Shown here in pieces: positions 32,430 to 33,445 of a DNA stretch of 33,445 nucleotides; the stretch's first letter is position 1, and every line of letters begins with the position of its first letter. Source of the stretch: Rhodopseudomonas sp. BR0M22 (lineage in GTDB: Bacteria; Pseudomonadota; Alphaproteobacteria; Rhizobiales; Xanthobacteraceae); assembly GCF_010907035.1 (NCBI RefSeq), contig NZ_QUMK01000065.1, forward strand, positions 1-33,445, in the 5' to 3' direction. The notes beneath the pieces were generated by a model, which was given only the letters and a program-made list of their open reading frames with translations, was not told where the DNA came from and searched no databases. The translations under genes and the position numbers were made by a program.

Positions 32430-32912
32430 GTGACCAAGAGCCTCGACCAGATCGACCTCAAGATCCTGCAGGAAATCCAGGACGACGGCCGAATCACCAA
32501 TGTCGAACTGGCCAAGCGGGTGGGAATTTCCCCGCCGCCATGCCTGCGCCGGGTCAGGACGCTGGAGGAGGAAGGCTACATTCTCGGCTATCGCGGTCTG
32601 CTCGACCCGGCCCATCTCGGCTTCGACGTGACGGTGTTTGCCTCGGTGCATCTGTCCAGCCAGGCCGAGGCCGACCTGCGCGGTTTCGAGGAGTTCGTCC
32701 GCAACGAGCCGCTGGTGCGCGAGTGCTGGATGCTGTCGGGCGAAGTCGACTTCATCCTGAAATGCGTCGCGCCGGACATGGCGACGTTTCAGAATTTCGT
32801 CGCCCATCTCACCGCCGCCCCGCACGTCCGCAACGTCCGCACCTCCCTGGTCCTGCGCAACTCGAAATATGCCGCCGCGGTGCCGCTGGAGTTGAAGGCG
32901 GCGACGACCTGA
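32430..32912 (+). CDS. Lrp/AsnC-family transcriptional regulator
   Basis: A 160-residue Lrp-type regulator: helix-turn-helix at about 5-55 (LDQIDLKILQEIQDDGRITNVELAKRVGISPPPCLRRVRTLEEEGYILGYRGLLD) and a RAM effector domain from about 65-150 (VTVFASVHLSSQAEADLRGFEEFVRNEPLVRECWMLSGEVDFILKCVAPDMATFQNFV). The start is GTG 32430. The family senses amino acids or acts as a global feast/famine regulator; the close similarity to Lrp rather than to specific AsnC members suggests a leucine-responsive type. Divergent from trxB. Confidence 0.9.
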   Translation: MTKSLDQIDLKILQEIQDDGRITNVELAKRVGISPPPCLRRVRTLEEEGYILGYRGLLDPAHLGFDVTVFASVHLSSQAEADLRGFEEFVRNEPLVRECWMLSGEVDFILKCVAPDMATFQNFVAHLTAAPHVRNVRTSLVLRNSKYAAAVPLELKAATT

Positions 32913-32948
32913 CGCCGCCGCCGCGATCGTTTCAGCGCTGGTGCAGCG

Positions 32949-33359
32949 TCAGCGATCGCGCCCAAGGACACGATCGAGGCTGATCGGCCCGCCGCCCGTC
33001 GTGGCCAAGTACAAGCACGTGAAGCACATCGCGATCGCCAGGCTGCCGCCGTTCAGCAGCGGCAGCCAGACCGGCGTTGCGCCCTTGAAGACGTGGCCGA
33101 GGAAATACGCGAACGCCATCTCGCCCGACAGGATGAAGGCGACCGGGCGGGTAAACAGGCCGAGCATCAGCAGCGCGCCGAGGATCAACTCCAGGCTGCC
33201 CGCCGCGCCATACAGCGAGAACAATTCGACCTTGGCGAACATCGGTACGGCGGGAAATTTGAACAGCTTGGCCACGCCGTATTGAAACAGCAGCAAACCG
33301 GTGATGAAGCGGAGAAGGCTCAGGGCAAACGGCTGCCAGCGCGCGAACGACTGATTCAT
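32949..33359 (-). CDS. DoxX family membrane protein
   Basis: A 136-residue inner-membrane protein with four hydrophobic helices (about 8-28, 48-68, 75-95, 105-125) and the DoxX pattern LRFITGLLLFQYGVAKLF, GSLELILGALLMLGLFTRPVAFILSGEMAFAYF. DoxX proteins act near thiol and quinone redox chemistry in some bacteria, but many have no known role. AGGA lies at a suitable distance before ATG 33359. It converges on the Lrp gene with a 36-base gap. Confidence 0.85.
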   Translation of the reverse strand: MNQSFARWQPFALSLLRFITGLLLFQYGVAKLFKFPAVPMFAKVELFSLYGAAGSLELILGALLMLGLFTRPVAFILSGEMAFAYFLGHVFKGATPVWLPLLNGGSLAIAMCFTCLYLATTGGGPISLDRVLGRDR

Positions 33360-33445
33360 GGACGATCCTGATTCTCGAGGGGGGCAGTCGCGGCGGACCA
33401 GAATGCTGCCGACCGGCCGGAACCTTGCCGCAATACCATGGCACC

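Noticed and set aside
1-33445. CRISPR arrays, rRNA genes, prophage or plasmid replication genes
   Set aside because: No regularly spaced direct repeats, no rRNA-like stretch and no phage structural or replication-initiator genes were seen anywhere in the window.

Overview
The window looks like a chromosomal segment of an alphaproteobacterium of the Rhodopseudomonas palustris / Bradyrhizobium type. The evidence is high G+C, a tRNA-His with A73 and no encoded G-1 (an alphaproteobacterial trait), two phasins, a Bradyrhizobium-like copper nitrite reductase, a PdhS-like kinase, and two classes of interspersed palindromic repeat of the kind common in that family. The species call is inference from recalled protein and repeat similarity; no search was run.

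Layout. 1-4.4 kb: the last permease of a polyamine ABC operon (potI), an AsmA-like protein on the minus strand, and the two subunits of a 3-oxoacid CoA-transferase (scoAB). 4.7-7.2 kb: a second-type FtsH protease translationally coupled to a PsiE-family membrane protein. 7.2-8.3 kb: an SMR efflux pump next to the rotted remains of an IS5-family transposase, the clearest sign of transfer here. 8.3-12.8 kb (minus strand): a small exported protein and a LysR regulator - iron-binding protein - iron permease block (fbpAB-like, no ATPase in the window), with a repeat element that supplies the permease start codon. 12.9-13.5 kb: a tautomerase divergent from the LysR gene, and a tiny Cys-rich protein.

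13.7-17.8 kb (minus strand): a tightly overlapping three-gene operon of an archaeal-type AMP/thymidine phosphorylase, a PRPP-synthetase-like protein and a metallo-beta-lactamase/beta-CASP RNase. This is the best candidate for an under-described system: a nucleotide salvage route from RNA to ribose 1,5-bisphosphate or PRPP. 17.9-21.3 kb: a denitrification module with nirK and nirV on the minus strand, a divergent DUF1858 redox protein, and an NnrR-like Crp/Fnr regulator. Two FNR/NNR-type dyads sit in the divergent promoter, one suitably placed for each direction. 21.4-22.0 kb: a VapBC toxin-antitoxin pair. 22.0-22.5 kb: an unexplained G+C-rich, hairpin-dense stretch.

22.5-27.3 kb: a 1,108-residue PAS histidine kinase with an eroded ATP-binding domain, divergent from two phasin genes. 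27.4-30.2 kb: tRNA-His, small hypothetical proteins, a repeat element, an orphan ParA ATPase with a strong terminator, and a very likely small RNA on the minus strand with an anti-Shine-Dalgarno loop. 30.3-33.4 kb: a LysR regulator after thioredoxin reductase (trxB), an Lrp/AsnC regulator transcribed away from them, and a DoxX membrane protein.
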